The notes below the pieces were generated by a model that saw only the letters and a program-made list of their open reading frames with translations, had not been told where the DNA came from and did not search any database. A stretch of 64,000 nt of DNA from Aurantibacillus sp044229885 (lineage in GTDB: Bacteria; Bacteroidota; Bacteroidia; B-17B0; Aurantibacillaceae), in contig JBGASD010000001.1 of the NCBI GenBank assembly GCA_044229885.1, positions 992,001 through 1,056,000 of the forward strand, written 5' to 3'. A program made the position numbers and the translations under genes. Of the stretch, positions 44,552 through 53,313 are shown one piece after another; the stretch's first letter is position 1, and each line of letters opens with the position of its first letter.

Positions 44552-45133
44552 CTAACTGATACGCTTTACAGCGTTATTTTCTAATTTATATTTTTGCCCG
44601 CTTTCCTGGCAGGTTGCTAAACCTTCTTTATCAAATTCCAATCTATGCCCATATTCGCTCATCCAACCAATTTGCCTTGACGGATTTCCAACAACAAGCG
44701 CATAATCCGGAACGTGCTTGGTAACAACCGCACCTGCACCAATAAAGGCATACTTACCTATATCATGTCCGCAAACAATAGTTGCATTTGCACCAATAGA
44801 AGCACCTTTGCCAACATGCGTTTTTGCATATTGTGTTTTACGGTTAACAGCACTGCGCGGATTAATAACATTTGTAAATACCATACTTGGCCCTAAAAAA
44901 ACATCATCATCACAAATTACACCTGTATAAATAGAGATATTATTCTGAGCTTTTACATTACTGCCAAGTATTACATCAGGTGATATAACAACATTTTGCC
45001 CTAAATTACAGTTCTTGCCTAATTTGCAATTAGACATGATATGAGAAAAATGCCAGATCTTGGTGCCTTCACCTATCTCACATCCATCATCAATAACAGC
45101 CGTAGGGTGAGCAAAATAATTCTTAGTTTCCAT
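44552..45133 (-). CDS. Left-handed beta-helix N-acetyltransferase (WbpD-like)
   Basis: A 193-residue acyltransferase. Hexapeptide repeats run through it (IGEGTKIWHFSHI, LGKNCNLGQNVVI, IGANATIVCGHDIGKYAFIGAGAVV, read in parts), a left-handed beta-helix that trimerises, with KHVPDYALVVGNP and a small C-terminal tail. In WbpA-B-E-D pathways it acetylates the C3 amine to give UDP-2,3-diacetamido-2,3-dideoxyglucuronate. The aminotransferase gene is not in the window. Homologous enzymes with other nucleotide sugars cannot be excluded. Confidence 0.88.
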   Translation of the reverse strand: METKNYFAHPTAVIDDGCEIGEGTKIWHFSHIMSNCKLGKNCNLGQNVVISPDVILGSNVKAQNNISIYTGVICDDDVFLGPSMVFTNVINPRSAVNRKTQYAKTHVGKGASIGANATIVCGHDIGKYAFIGAGAVVTKHVPDYALVVGNPSRQIGWMSEYGHRLEFDKEGLATCQESGQKYKLENNAVKRIS

Positions 45134-45149
45134 CTTGTTTAAAGGAGTA

Positions 45150-45157
45150 CAAAAATA
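45150..45157 (-). promoter_or_regulatory. Candidate -7 element for the wbpD-like operon
   Basis: Minus strand 45157-45150 reads TATTTTTG, an exact TAnnTTTG match, 17 bases upstream of the ATG. A convincing -33 box is not seen. Confidence 0.35.
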
Positions 45158-45236
45158 ATAAAATTAGCAAGATAGAAAAATATAATTTGTGTTTAATTTA
45201 TACTTTACAAATAAGCTTAAAAGGGCAATATTTTGA

Positions 45237-45244
45237 TATATTTG
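45237..45244 (+). promoter_or_regulatory. Candidate -7 element for the YfhO-like gene
   Basis: TATATTTG, an exact TAnnTTTG match, about 82 bases before the first ATG at 45326. The -33 region has only weak TTA-like sequence. Confidence 0.35.
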
Positions 45245-45355
45245 TCGTTGCTTTACGATTATGAAATAGCCACTATCAAATCGTTTGTTGTAAACAAACA
45301 CGAATGACTAAATGGCGTATTCCATATGAAAATAAAATACAATGAATTTAGACAT

Positions 45356-48019
45356 ATGAAATTTAACTATAAAAACTATCTCCCACATGGCATTGCCATT
45401 GTAATTTTTGCAATTATTACAATAATTTATTTTAAGCCATTATTAAGCGGCAAAGAGCTAAGGCAGGATGATATTGCCCGCCATAAAGGCATGAGTAAAG
45501 AAATTGTAGATTACAGAAAGGCACATAATGAAGCAGAACCATTATGGACCAACTCAATGTTTGGCGGTATGCCTGCTTACCAGATATCAACAAAATATCC
45601 GGGGAACTGGATAGGCAAATTGGACAATGTTTTTAAACTTTACATTCCTCTTCCTGCAGGCTATTTATTCCTGTATTGTTTGGGCTTTTTTATATTGTTA
45701 TTATGTTTGGATGTAGACCCGTGGTTATCTTTAATTGGCGGTGTTGCCTATGGTTTAAGCTCTTATTTTTTGATCATTTTAGAAGCAGGCCATAATTCTA
45801 AAGCCAATGCCCTTGGGTATTTGCCGGCTTTGGTAGGAGGTGTAATTTTATTGTTTAAGGGCAAGCCATGGCTGGGCCTTACTCTTACGAGCTTATTTAC
45901 CGCAATGGAATTAAATGCTAACCACGTTCAGATATCTTATTACGGTTACATTTTAATTGGGTTTGTAATTATCGGATACTTTTTTACCCACTTAAAAGAA
46001 AAAAAATTAAATGCGTTTTTTAAAGGGTTAGGTTTATTTCTGATAGCTTCATTAATTGGTGTATTACCAAACTTTGCAAGCCTTTCAACTACCAACGAAT
46101 ATGGTAAATACAGTACCCGCGGCAAGTCAGAATTAACCATCAGCCCTAAAATGGTGACAGATGATAAAACACCGCTTAGCCTTGATAATAGCGGCAATGT
46201 AAAACTCGAGAAAATTAAAGCAGAAGATGCTGTTGTAAAAAAACATGAAAAAAATACTACAACAGGTTTAGATGAGGATTATGCAACACAGTGGAGTTAT
46301 GGCATTGGTGAAACATTTACATTTTTAATTCCCGATTTTAAAGGTGGAGTTTCTTCTCCTATTGCCAATGTAGATGAAAGTGCCCTTAAAAAAGTTAATC
46401 CTGAACTACGCCAGCAGGTTGCAAACAGTTATGCTTATTTTGGTGATCAGCCTTTTACAAGCGGCCCCGTTTATATTGGTGCTATTATTATTTTTCTTGC
46501 GCTACTGGGCATGTTTGTAGTTAAGAACCCTATTAAGTGGCCAATATTTTTAGCAACACTTTTAACTGTTGCTTTAGGATGGGGAAGTAATTTTATGGGA
46601 CTTACCGATTTTTTCATGCACAATGTCCCAGGCTATAATAAATTCAGGGCTGTAAGTATGATCATGGTAATTGCAGAGTTGACTTTGCCTTTATTAGCAA
46701 TACTTACAATTTCTGAAATTATAAAAATTAAAAATTGGGATGAAAAAATAAAATTGCGCTTAATTAAAAAAGAAGTAGCGCTTAAAAAATTAATAATCAT
46801 GTCAGCCGTAATAGTTGGCGGCTTTTGCTTATTATGTTATTTAATGCCTGATGCTTTAAATACGTTTCATGGTGCAGGCGAAGAAGAACAAATGGTGCAG
46901 CAGGCTGTTAGACAAGGTAATCCTGAAAACCAGGTTAGGCCTTACATTGCAGAGTTGATGCCGCAAATAGAATTGGCACGCAGAGCAATATTTACTGCCG
47001 ATGCTATTCGTTCTTTTATATTTATTGCTTTAGCATTTGGCGCATTGTTCCTATACTTTACCAACAAATTAAAAAAAGAGTTATTCTTTGTAGCCATGGG
47101 TTTATTTATTTCAATAGATCTTTGGACAGTTGCATCGCGTTATTTAAACAGTAAATCTTTTGTTACCAAAGAACAAAATTTACAAAGCATCGTTAACAAA
47201 ACACCGGCCGATGAAGAGATCTTAAAAGATCCTGCTTTAGATTACCGTGTTTTAAATTTAACGGTTAGTACCTTTAATGACGCGGCTACGTCTTATTATC
47301 ATAAATCAGTTGGTGGATATCATGGCGCCAAACTAAAAAAATATGCAGAACTGATCGAATTTCATATAGACAAAGAACTAAATCGCTTTTATAAAGAAGC
47401 AGGTAAAGCTTTAAGTAATGATAGTACCACTAAAGTTTTATTCAGCTCTTTAAACGTTATAAATATGCTTAACACAAAGTATTTTATTTTACCGGGAGGA
47501 GATGGCCGTGGCGAGATCCCTTTAAAAAACACTGAAGCAAATGGTAACGCCTGGTTTGTAAAAACAGTTTACACAGTTCCAAATGCAGATGATGAAATTG
47601 TAGCACTTGGAAAAATAAATACAAAAACAGAAACCATTATCCAGGAAAATTTTAAAAAGGAACTGGGTTTGAAAAACACTTATGATGCTGAAGGTTCTAT
47701 AAAATTAGTTTCTTACGAACCCAATGAGCTGGTATATGAAACTGAAACAAAAGCCGAAGAATTTGCCGTTTTTTCTGAGATCTATTATCCTAAAGGATGG
47801 AATGCTTACATTGATGGTCAGCTAAAACCACATGCCGGGGTAGATTATGTTTTAAGAGGTATGCTGGTACCGGCAGGTAAACATAAAATTGAGTTTAAAT
47901 TTGAGCCAAAAACCTATACAACCGGCAATACCATTGCTATGGTGGGTTCCGTACTATTGTTAATTACCATTGGTGCAGGCTTATTTTTACACAAAAAGAA
48001 CAACGTTATTGTTAGTTAA
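45356..48019 (+). CDS. YfhO family multi-pass membrane protein
   Basis: A polytopic inner-membrane protein of 887 residues (897 from the earlier ATG at 45326). I prefer 45356 since MKFNYKNYLPHGIAIVIF resembles the usual short N terminus before the first span. The N-terminal two thirds hold about ten to twelve hydrophobic spans (YLFLYCLGFFILLLCLDV, PIKWPIFLATLLTVALGW); a periplasmic C-terminal domain (YPKGWNAYIDGQLKPHAG, GKHKIEFKFEPKTY) follows and a last span ends it. YfhO proteins are thought to be GT-C-like glycosyltransferases for teichoic or surface glycans; not proven here. Confidence 0.85.
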   Translation: MKFNYKNYLPHGIAIVIFAIITIIYFKPLLSGKELRQDDIARHKGMSKEIVDYRKAHNEAEPLWTNSMFGGMPAYQISTKYPGNWIGKLDNVFKLYIPLPAGYLFLYCLGFFILLLCLDVDPWLSLIGGVAYGLSSYFLIILEAGHNSKANALGYLPALVGGVILLFKGKPWLGLTLTSLFTAMELNANHVQISYYGYILIGFVIIGYFFTHLKEKKLNAFFKGLGLFLIASLIGVLPNFASLSTTNEYGKYSTRGKSELTISPKMVTDDKTPLSLDNSGNVKLEKIKAEDAVVKKHEKNTTTGLDEDYATQWSYGIGETFTFLIPDFKGGVSSPIANVDESALKKVNPELRQQVANSYAYFGDQPFTSGPVYIGAIIIFLALLGMFVVKNPIKWPIFLATLLTVALGWGSNFMGLTDFFMHNVPGYNKFRAVSMIMVIAELTLPLLAILTISEIIKIKNWDEKIKLRLIKKEVALKKLIIMSAVIVGGFCLLCYLMPDALNTFHGAGEEEQMVQQAVRQGNPENQVRPYIAELMPQIELARRAIFTADAIRSFIFIALAFGALFLYFTNKLKKELFFVAMGLFISIDLWTVASRYLNSKSFVTKEQNLQSIVNKTPADEEILKDPALDYRVLNLTVSTFNDAATSYYHKSVGGYHGAKLKKYAELIEFHIDKELNRFYKEAGKALSNDSTTKVLFSSLNVINMLNTKYFILPGGDGRGEIPLKNTEANGNAWFVKTVYTVPNADDEIVALGKINTKTETIIQENFKKELGLKNTYDAEGSIKLVSYEPNELVYETETKAEEFAVFSEIYYPKGWNAYIDGQLKPHAGVDYVLRGMLVPAGKHKIEFKFEPKTYTTGNTIAMVGSVLLLITIGAGLFLHKKNNVIVS

Positions 48020-48121
48020 ATTGGAAAAAGATCAAAGATTAATGATGAAGGATTAAAGAACATCTTGTAACTTTAAGCTACAGAAAATTAAAAAAACACT
48101 AATAATTTAAAACTTAAAAAA

Positions 48122-48439
48122 ATGGCATTAGAAATCACCGACGCAAACTTTGAAGAACTTGTATTAAAAAGCGATAAACCCGTATTAATTGATTTTTGGG
48201 CAGAATGGTGTGGTCCTTGCCGCATGGTTGGTCCGGTAGTTGAAGAGTTAGCTAAAGAATACGATGGCAAAGCTGTTGTAGGAAAAGTGAACGTAGATCT
48301 TAACTCAGGTATCAGTGCAAAATACGGTATCCGTAACATTCCTACTTTATTATATTTTAAAAATGGTGAAGTGGTAGATAAACAAGTTGGTGTAGTTCCA
48401 AAAAATGCTTTAGCTGCAAAGTTAGATGCACAAATATAA
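48122..48439 (+). CDS. trxA: Thioredoxin
   Basis: A 105-residue cytoplasmic thioredoxin. Active site WCGPC in DFWAEWCGPCRMVGP, the cis-Pro loop RNIPTLLYF, and the normal length identify it. It reduces disulfides in ribonucleotide reductase, methionine sulfoxide reductases and other proteins. A strong terminator lies 25 bases after the stop. Confidence 0.97.
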   Translation: MALEITDANFEELVLKSDKPVLIDFWAEWCGPCRMVGPVVEELAKEYDGKAVVGKVNVDLNSGISAKYGIRNIPTLLYFKNGEVVDKQVGVVPKNALAAKLDAQI

Positions 48440-48463
48440 TAGCATTTAAAAAAAACCAAATTG

Positions 48464-48490
48464 ATCCCTGCCAAATGGCGGGGATTTTTA
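48464..48490 (+). terminator. Rho-independent terminator after trxA
   Basis: ATCCCTGCC (48464-48472) pairs with GGCGGGGAT (48477-48485) with one T-G wobble, 4-base loop AAAT, then TTTTTA. Confidence 0.85.
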
Positions 48491-48537
48491 TTTTATTGAA
48501 ATAAAAAATATTACTTTTAATAATCACCATTTTTTAA

Positions 48538-49140
48538 TTGACCAACATTACTGACATAAAGCCGGCTAAGGAAAGACTTGTAACAACAACTTCTGTTTTT
48601 ACTATTTCTATTATTGTTATTTGCTTAACTGTTTTAAGCATCTGGCTTTTTGGTCTTGGCAAGCATCGCACTATTTTTATAAACTCTATTCTTTCAACAA
48701 GTATTTTGTCTTTATCTTTTTTTCTTTTCCTAACAATTGGACTTTATAAAGGCATTAAGCTTAAAGACAATATTGGAAAGATAACCGGTAGAGTAAAAAT
48801 AAAAGTTCCTGATTTGTCAGGTATTGATATATCAGGTGGTATTCCTGACTTTGGAGATGGATTTGGTGAAATTATACTTGCTATATTGTTCTGGCTTTTT
48901 TTTTCTGTTATTCTTTTAATTCTTATCTGGTTTTTTGGTTCACTGTTATGGACAATGACCCTGTTCTTTATTGCTATGCTTTACTGGATCTTTTTCAGGG
49001 CTTTAAGATTGGTATTTAAAAACTCTAAGAAGTGTAAAGATAATATTACAAAAAGTATGGGTTATGCAATTGGCTATTCAACACTCTATATCTTTTGGAT
49101 CTATGCTATAATCTTTATTTCACACTATCTTGTAGCCTAA
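48538..49140 (+). CDS. Hypothetical four-span membrane protein
   Basis: A 200-residue protein with about four membrane segments (for example ISIIVICLTVLSIWLFGL, SLSFFLFLTIGLYKG, AILFWLFFSVILLILIWFFG, YSTLYIFWIYAIIFI). A hydrophilic Gly/Asp-rich loop, IDISGGIPDFGDGFGEI, joins spans 2 and 3. The start is TTG at 48538; an in-frame TAA directly precedes it and there is no ATG before the middle of the protein. No known family recognised. Confidence 0.55.
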   Translation: MTNITDIKPAKERLVTTTSVFTISIIVICLTVLSIWLFGLGKHRTIFINSILSTSILSLSFFLFLTIGLYKGIKLKDNIGKITGRVKIKVPDLSGIDISGGIPDFGDGFGEIILAILFWLFFSVILLILIWFFGSLLWTMTLFFIAMLYWIFFRALRLVFKNSKKCKDNITKSMGYAIGYSTLYIFWIYAIIFISHYLVA

Positions 49141-49243
49141 TAATAAAAAACAATTAAACAATTTTATTTACACTAACATAAATACCCTACGTTGGGTATT
49201 TCAGTTTTTTCATGCTTGCAATAATTTTACTTAAAAATTAACC

Positions 49244-51401
49244 ATGAAAAAAAAATCTATTAACCCTTATTGCATTCTTTACTCTTATAAGTCTTAAGGC
49301 TCAGCAGGGCTATCATATTCAATTACCAATTGGTAATGGCTCAACCATGTCTGCTCTAAACAAGGATTCTTTATACATGTCGGTAGGTTCTACAAATAAC
49401 TCGCACATGATCTATATAAATTCCAATACTAAAGAATGGAAATACGTAAACACAAATCCGCTACCAAATTACGGCACACCAATCATGCGTGATAAAAATA
49501 ATGGTGTTTTAAAAACCTCAAACGGCGCTACGTTGCAGGTTACTTCAGATGGCTGGCAAACCGTAACACAATCAACCGCAAACCCCGCTTATGTGAATAA
49601 ATGTAACGTTGGTTATTACGGCCATTCAAACGTTGGTTCTTCAACAACCATGTATTATTCTCCTGATGGTTTAAACTGGAATGCAGCAAACATGCCCGGC
49701 CTTTTTACAATTTTGGCAGCAAGAAATTTTGGTAATAAAGTATATGCCATTTCAGGTACTTCTTCTTTTTCATGTATGACATCGCTGGATGGCGGTCACA
49801 CATACAGCTATACCCCTAACACATTTACATTTACCGGAACATTTATAGATTTTTATATGGCAAGTGCCGATACTTTTATTGTAATAACAACCAACGCAGT
49901 TACAAAAAGTTTTGATTCCGGCACCACCTGGACAAGTACTCCTTTACCGGGGACCTCAATAACATCGGTTGCATTTAAAAATAAAAATGAATTTGCAATA
50001 CAACCACAAAATGGCCCTCCAACATTTTCGTATACTACAGATGGTGGCGCTACCTGGTCGGTAAACATTACACCTCAGCCCACAAACCTTTCAGGCAAAT
50101 TAATTTATCTGAATAACTATTATTATCTATACCCTTCTTGCAGAACAAATGATTATGGGGCAACCTGGGAGCAGTTCTTACCTAATATGGCAGGTTATGC
50201 TTACAGCGTAGATTTTAATGGTAACAAAGGACTTCTGGGTTTGGCAAGTGGTAAATATTCTTATTCGGTAGATAAAGGCCGTTCGTTCAAACATTTTACA
50301 AACACCATTGCAGGTAACCAGGATATTATGGCCTGCAAGGTAATGAGCAATGGAACATTTTTAGCAGGCGACCGTAAAGGACAAATATTTACAAGCTCAG
50401 ATAACGGGCAAACATGGGTAAATAAAAATACTTCAGGCACTAATCTTAACAGCGTTAGATTTTTAATGTCGGCCAACGAAAATACAATAGTACTTACACG
50501 ATCAGGTTTGCCAATGGTATCAACAGATGCAGGTGCAACCTTTAGTATGGTTACTTATGCAATAAGTGGCGGTGCCCACTCAACTGCTATTAAACCAAAC
50601 GGACAATTAATGGACGCACGCGATGTAAATGGTTTTGAAATGCGCACATTTGATCCACAGGGAAATACAAATGTTATTTATACTTATACAAGTACAGGCT
50701 CAGAAAGCCTGAACGCTTTTTATATGGCAGATAATATGGTGGGGTATGTAATGACAAGAGATAACAATAATAAAATTAATAAGATCTACAAAACAACCGA
50801 TGGCGGAAATACCTTTACTCCAAAAACAGATATTGCCCAGGTAGTAGCGGGCTCTTCTGCATATGCCAATACAGCATTTGTTTCCGGCATTCCTTTAATG
50901 CACTGCTTTGGTCCTGACACTTTAATAATAACAGCCAACTTTAATAATTATTACCATATTTCGGTAGACGGCGCCACCACGTGGAGCACTGTAATGACAC
51001 CATTTAATAACGCAACTTACGGTAACACGATTTACAGAATGAATTTTTTTACATCTAATTCTTATTTCGCTTCTACCGGCGATAATTTTAATCCAAAAGG
51101 TTTATATATGAACGTACAAGGTGTTACATCTGCACCAATGGCGATCAGTGAATTAAATTTTATAGATAAAAAAGATAAGTTGATTTTATTTCCAAATCCT
51201 TCTGCCAACACTAACTCCATTTTATTTATAAATTCAGAAGAAGTAAACGTAAGTATTTTTAATATGAGCGGACAATTGGTTAAACAAGAAACTACAAGCA
51301 CAGGAACATTTGGTATTGAAGAACTTTCTACCGGATTATATATTGTAAGAGTACAGGAAAAAAATAAAGCTGTAAGAACGGCAAAATTGGTTATTCAATA
51401 G
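49244..51401 (+). CDS. T9SS type A sorting domain protein with frameshifted signal peptide
   Basis: About 718 residues if the frame is restored. The open frame covers 49256-51401; its first ATG is 49347 (684 residues), too late to include any signal peptide. An ATG at 49244 followed by an A9 tract (49247-49255) would, with one A fewer, encode a signal peptide (about MKKNLLTLIAFFTL, ending SLKAQ) joined to GYHIQLPIG. With nine A's it stops after 17 codons. The body is repetitive and propeller-like (SxDxGxTW repeats such as SFDSGTTW, TDGGATW, SSDNGQTW, as in sialidase/BNR or Vps10-type proteins). The C terminus (ILFPNPSANTNS, SIFNMSGQLVKQ, GLYIVRVQ) is a type A sorting domain. Confidence 0.75.
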
Positions 51402-51425
51402 TGTATATGTGTGTTCTATAAAAGC

Positions 51426-51460
51426 AAAAAGCCTCAATAAATTATTGAGGCTTTTTTTTT
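51426..51460. terminator. Bidirectional terminator
   Basis: GCCTCAAT (51431-51438) pairs with ATTGAGGC (51444-51451); A run on the left and T run on the right suit both convergent genes. Confidence 0.85.
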
Positions 51461-51473
51461 TAAGCAGAATTAA

Positions 51474-52130
51474 TTATTTAGTATAAATTCCTGTACAAGT
51501 TATAGAAGTACTGTTTGCAGGATTTACTTCTGTATAAGTAATGGTCATTTTTTTGCCGTCAGAAGAAATAGAACCCGAACCAAAAAAAGCTCTTGGCACT
51601 GCAGGAATACCTGCGGTTACCGTTTGCGAAGGAACGGTAATACTTGAGCCGGTGCTGCCGGAGATATCAAAATTCACATTTGCATTTGTATAATTTGCAA
51701 ATTTGGTTGTAAAAACTTTGGTAGATGATGAAGCCGTTAACACATCTGAATAAAATGTTGGTGACATGTTAGGGCAAGTATCTTTTACCGCATAAGTGGC
51801 AGCAATGGTATTTGCAGTATGACGCACATACACATTTCTTGTAGCTGTTCCTACATTTCCTTTTTTATCTGCAGCGCTATAAGTGATCACATATACACCG
51901 GCGTTATTAACATCCACCGATCCTGAAATGGTAACATTACCGGAAATATCTCCGTCTCGTCCATCAGAGGCTGTAGCACCTTGTTCTGAATATGTGCCAT
52001 GCAGATCAACTGTTACATCTCCCCCGTTAGGACTTACGGTTGGCGAATCAATATCATCTTTTTTACATGACGCAAAAAATAAAGCACCTGCTACTGCAAG
52101 GCCTGTTAAAATTGTTTGAGTTCTTTTCAT
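51474..52130 (-). CDS. DUF5011-type Ig-like lipoprotein
   Basis: A 218-residue lipoprotein. The lipobox FFASC (Cys at about residue 22) follows a signal peptide. Residues about 38-103 (VDLHGTYSEQGATASDGRDGDIS, VNNAGVYVITYSAADKKGNVG) are a DUF5011/HYR-like Ig fold common in bacterial surface proteins. The second half is beta-rich without known motif. Probably held in the outer membrane. Confidence 0.75.
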   Translation of the reverse strand: MKRTQTILTGLAVAGALFFASCKKDDIDSPTVSPNGGDVTVDLHGTYSEQGATASDGRDGDISGNVTISGSVDVNNAGVYVITYSAADKKGNVGTATRNVYVRHTANTIAATYAVKDTCPNMSPTFYSDVLTASSSTKVFTTKFANYTNANVNFDISGSTGSSITVPSQTVTAGIPAVPRAFFGSGSISSDGKKMTITYTEVNPANSTSITCTGIYTK

Positions 52131-52155
52131 TTTTCTATTTAGTTTTAATTTTTAA

Positions 52156-52530
52156 TTAGCCTTTGCCTTGACCCGCTTTTACGTTCTCAGGCTTTTTAGC
52201 ATCTTCTTTTTTCTGGTTTTCTTTTTTCAATTTATCCAGTTCTTTTTTTGTAGCATCAGCATTTTTTTCTGCCTGCTCCGATTTTTTCTCCAATTGATCC
52301 TTAACCTGATCTACCTGATTTTGCATATTCTCGTTGGTTACCTTAGCGGCTTCACTGATCGAGTCCTGCATAGCTTTCATCCTTGCATCCAATTCATCCT
52401 GGATCTTTTTATTCATTGTCTGGATCGAATCTGCCATTTCTTCCTGGCGTTTTGCAAGATCCTCTTTACTTGGCCCGCATGAAGCCATAATAGCTACAAT
52501 GGCAATAATTGGCAAAATAGTTTTTTTCAT
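52156..52530 (-). CDS. Coiled-coil lipoprotein
   Basis: A 124-residue protein with lipobox IMASCGP (Cys at 18) and a highly charged mature part: repeated Lys/Glu/Gln heptads (AKRQEEMADSIQTMNKKIQ, QNQVDQVKDQLEKK) form a long coiled coil, then a Lys-rich tail ending GQGKG. It is an Lpp/OmpA-linker type structural lipoprotein at most; no specific role can be inferred. The gene starts 25 bases after the DUF5011 gene's upstream end. Confidence 0.65.
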   Translation of the reverse strand: MKKTILPIIAIVAIMASCGPSKEDLAKRQEEMADSIQTMNKKIQDELDARMKAMQDSISEAAKVTNENMQNQVDQVKDQLEKKSEQAEKNADATKKELDKLKKENQKKEDAKKPENVKAGQGKG

Positions 52531-52637
52531 AGTTTTGTTTTTTGATCAAAGCAAACAGCTTTGCATATTTAGTTTATAATTAAAAAGGGGAATTGGGATT
52601 TAAAAAGGGAAATAATATCCGCAGCGTATCAATTCAC

Positions 52638-52678
52638 AAAAACCATTTCGTCACCATCGTGGTAATGAAATGGTTTTT
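52638..52678 (-). terminator. Long-stem terminator for the secreted protein at 52.7 kb
   Basis: AAAAACCATTTC (52638-52649) pairs perfectly with GAAATGGTTTTT (52667-52678), with an inner ACCA/TGGT stem. The gap 52531-52695 holds nothing else clear. Confidence 0.55.
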
Positions 52679-52695
52679 GGTCTTTACACAGGGAA

Positions 52696-53181
52696 TTATT
52701 TTTTCTCCTGTGTTTTGTAGGTTTTCTTTTTTGATTTGCTTTTGTATTTGCCTGATTTATCGAACCAAATTGTTTCAGAATTACGGTTAGTGTAATACGT
52801 TGTATTGCCCAAACCATCATTGGTTGACCACACTTCGTAACCCGATTCGTTAGGGTATTTTTTTGTGTAATAATCGCTAATTGTTGTAGGGTAAGCGCCT
52901 GTCGTCAATTGCTCTTCAGTACCTATACGCACGCCATTTTTATCATAGATTGCAACTCTTCCCATATTGGTTTTACTGTCTATAAATTCTCCACGGTAGT
53001 TTGATCCGTCCTGGTACCAGGTAACATTATTATTTGGATAATCCACATTAAAATGGTTTGTAATTAATGTTGGGGTTTGCATGCTGCTAGCCATTGTATT
53101 ATCGGGCGTGGCAGTGTTTGTTTGCGCAGTAGCCAATTGAATACTGAATACAGCTGCAACCATTAAAATTGTTTTTTTCAT
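52696..53181 (-). CDS. Hypothetical secreted protein (PepSY/BLIP-like fold)
   Basis: A 161-residue protein. Signal peptide about 1-19 (ending LATAQ). The mature part has repeated short motifs (HFNVDYPNNNVTWYQDG, DYYTKKYPNESGYEVWSTNDGLGNTTYYT) typical of the small PepSY-like or beta-lactamase-inhibitor-like fold in Bacteroidota exported proteins. Its end is lysine-rich (KSKSKKKTYKTQEKK). No catalytic function expected. Confidence 0.6.
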   Translation of the reverse strand: MKKTILMVAAVFSIQLATAQTNTATPDNTMASSMQTPTLITNHFNVDYPNNNVTWYQDGSNYRGEFIDSKTNMGRVAIYDKNGVRIGTEEQLTTGAYPTTISDYYTKKYPNESGYEVWSTNDGLGNTTYYTNRNSETIWFDKSGKYKSKSKKKTYKTQEKK

Positions 53182-53284
53182 GAGTTCTTGATTTTAAATT
53201 TACAGTCTGGTTATGGGAATGTTGTGCCAACTGTATTAAAAAAAACAATAGTGCAGAAATAGAACCTCAAAAAAAAATATGTAT

Positions 53285-53310
53285 AAAAAAAGCCCCGCTT
53301 TTTGAGTGGG
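53285..53310 (-). terminator. Weak terminator for A2M-OmpA genes
   Basis: On the minus strand CCCACT and AGCGGG (one mismatch) form a short stem followed by a T run, 4 bases beyond the OmpA-domain gene. Confidence 0.35.
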
Positions 53311-53313
53311 AAA

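Noticed and set aside
49347..51401. T9SS protein as a cytosolic protein starting at ATG 49347
   Set aside because: A sorting domain at its end requires Sec export; an intact signal peptide is visible one frame away across the A9 tract.
52632..52680. Long hairpin as a possible repetitive element or small RNA
   Set aside because: It occurs once in the window and lies just past a minus-strand stop, so a terminator explains it better.
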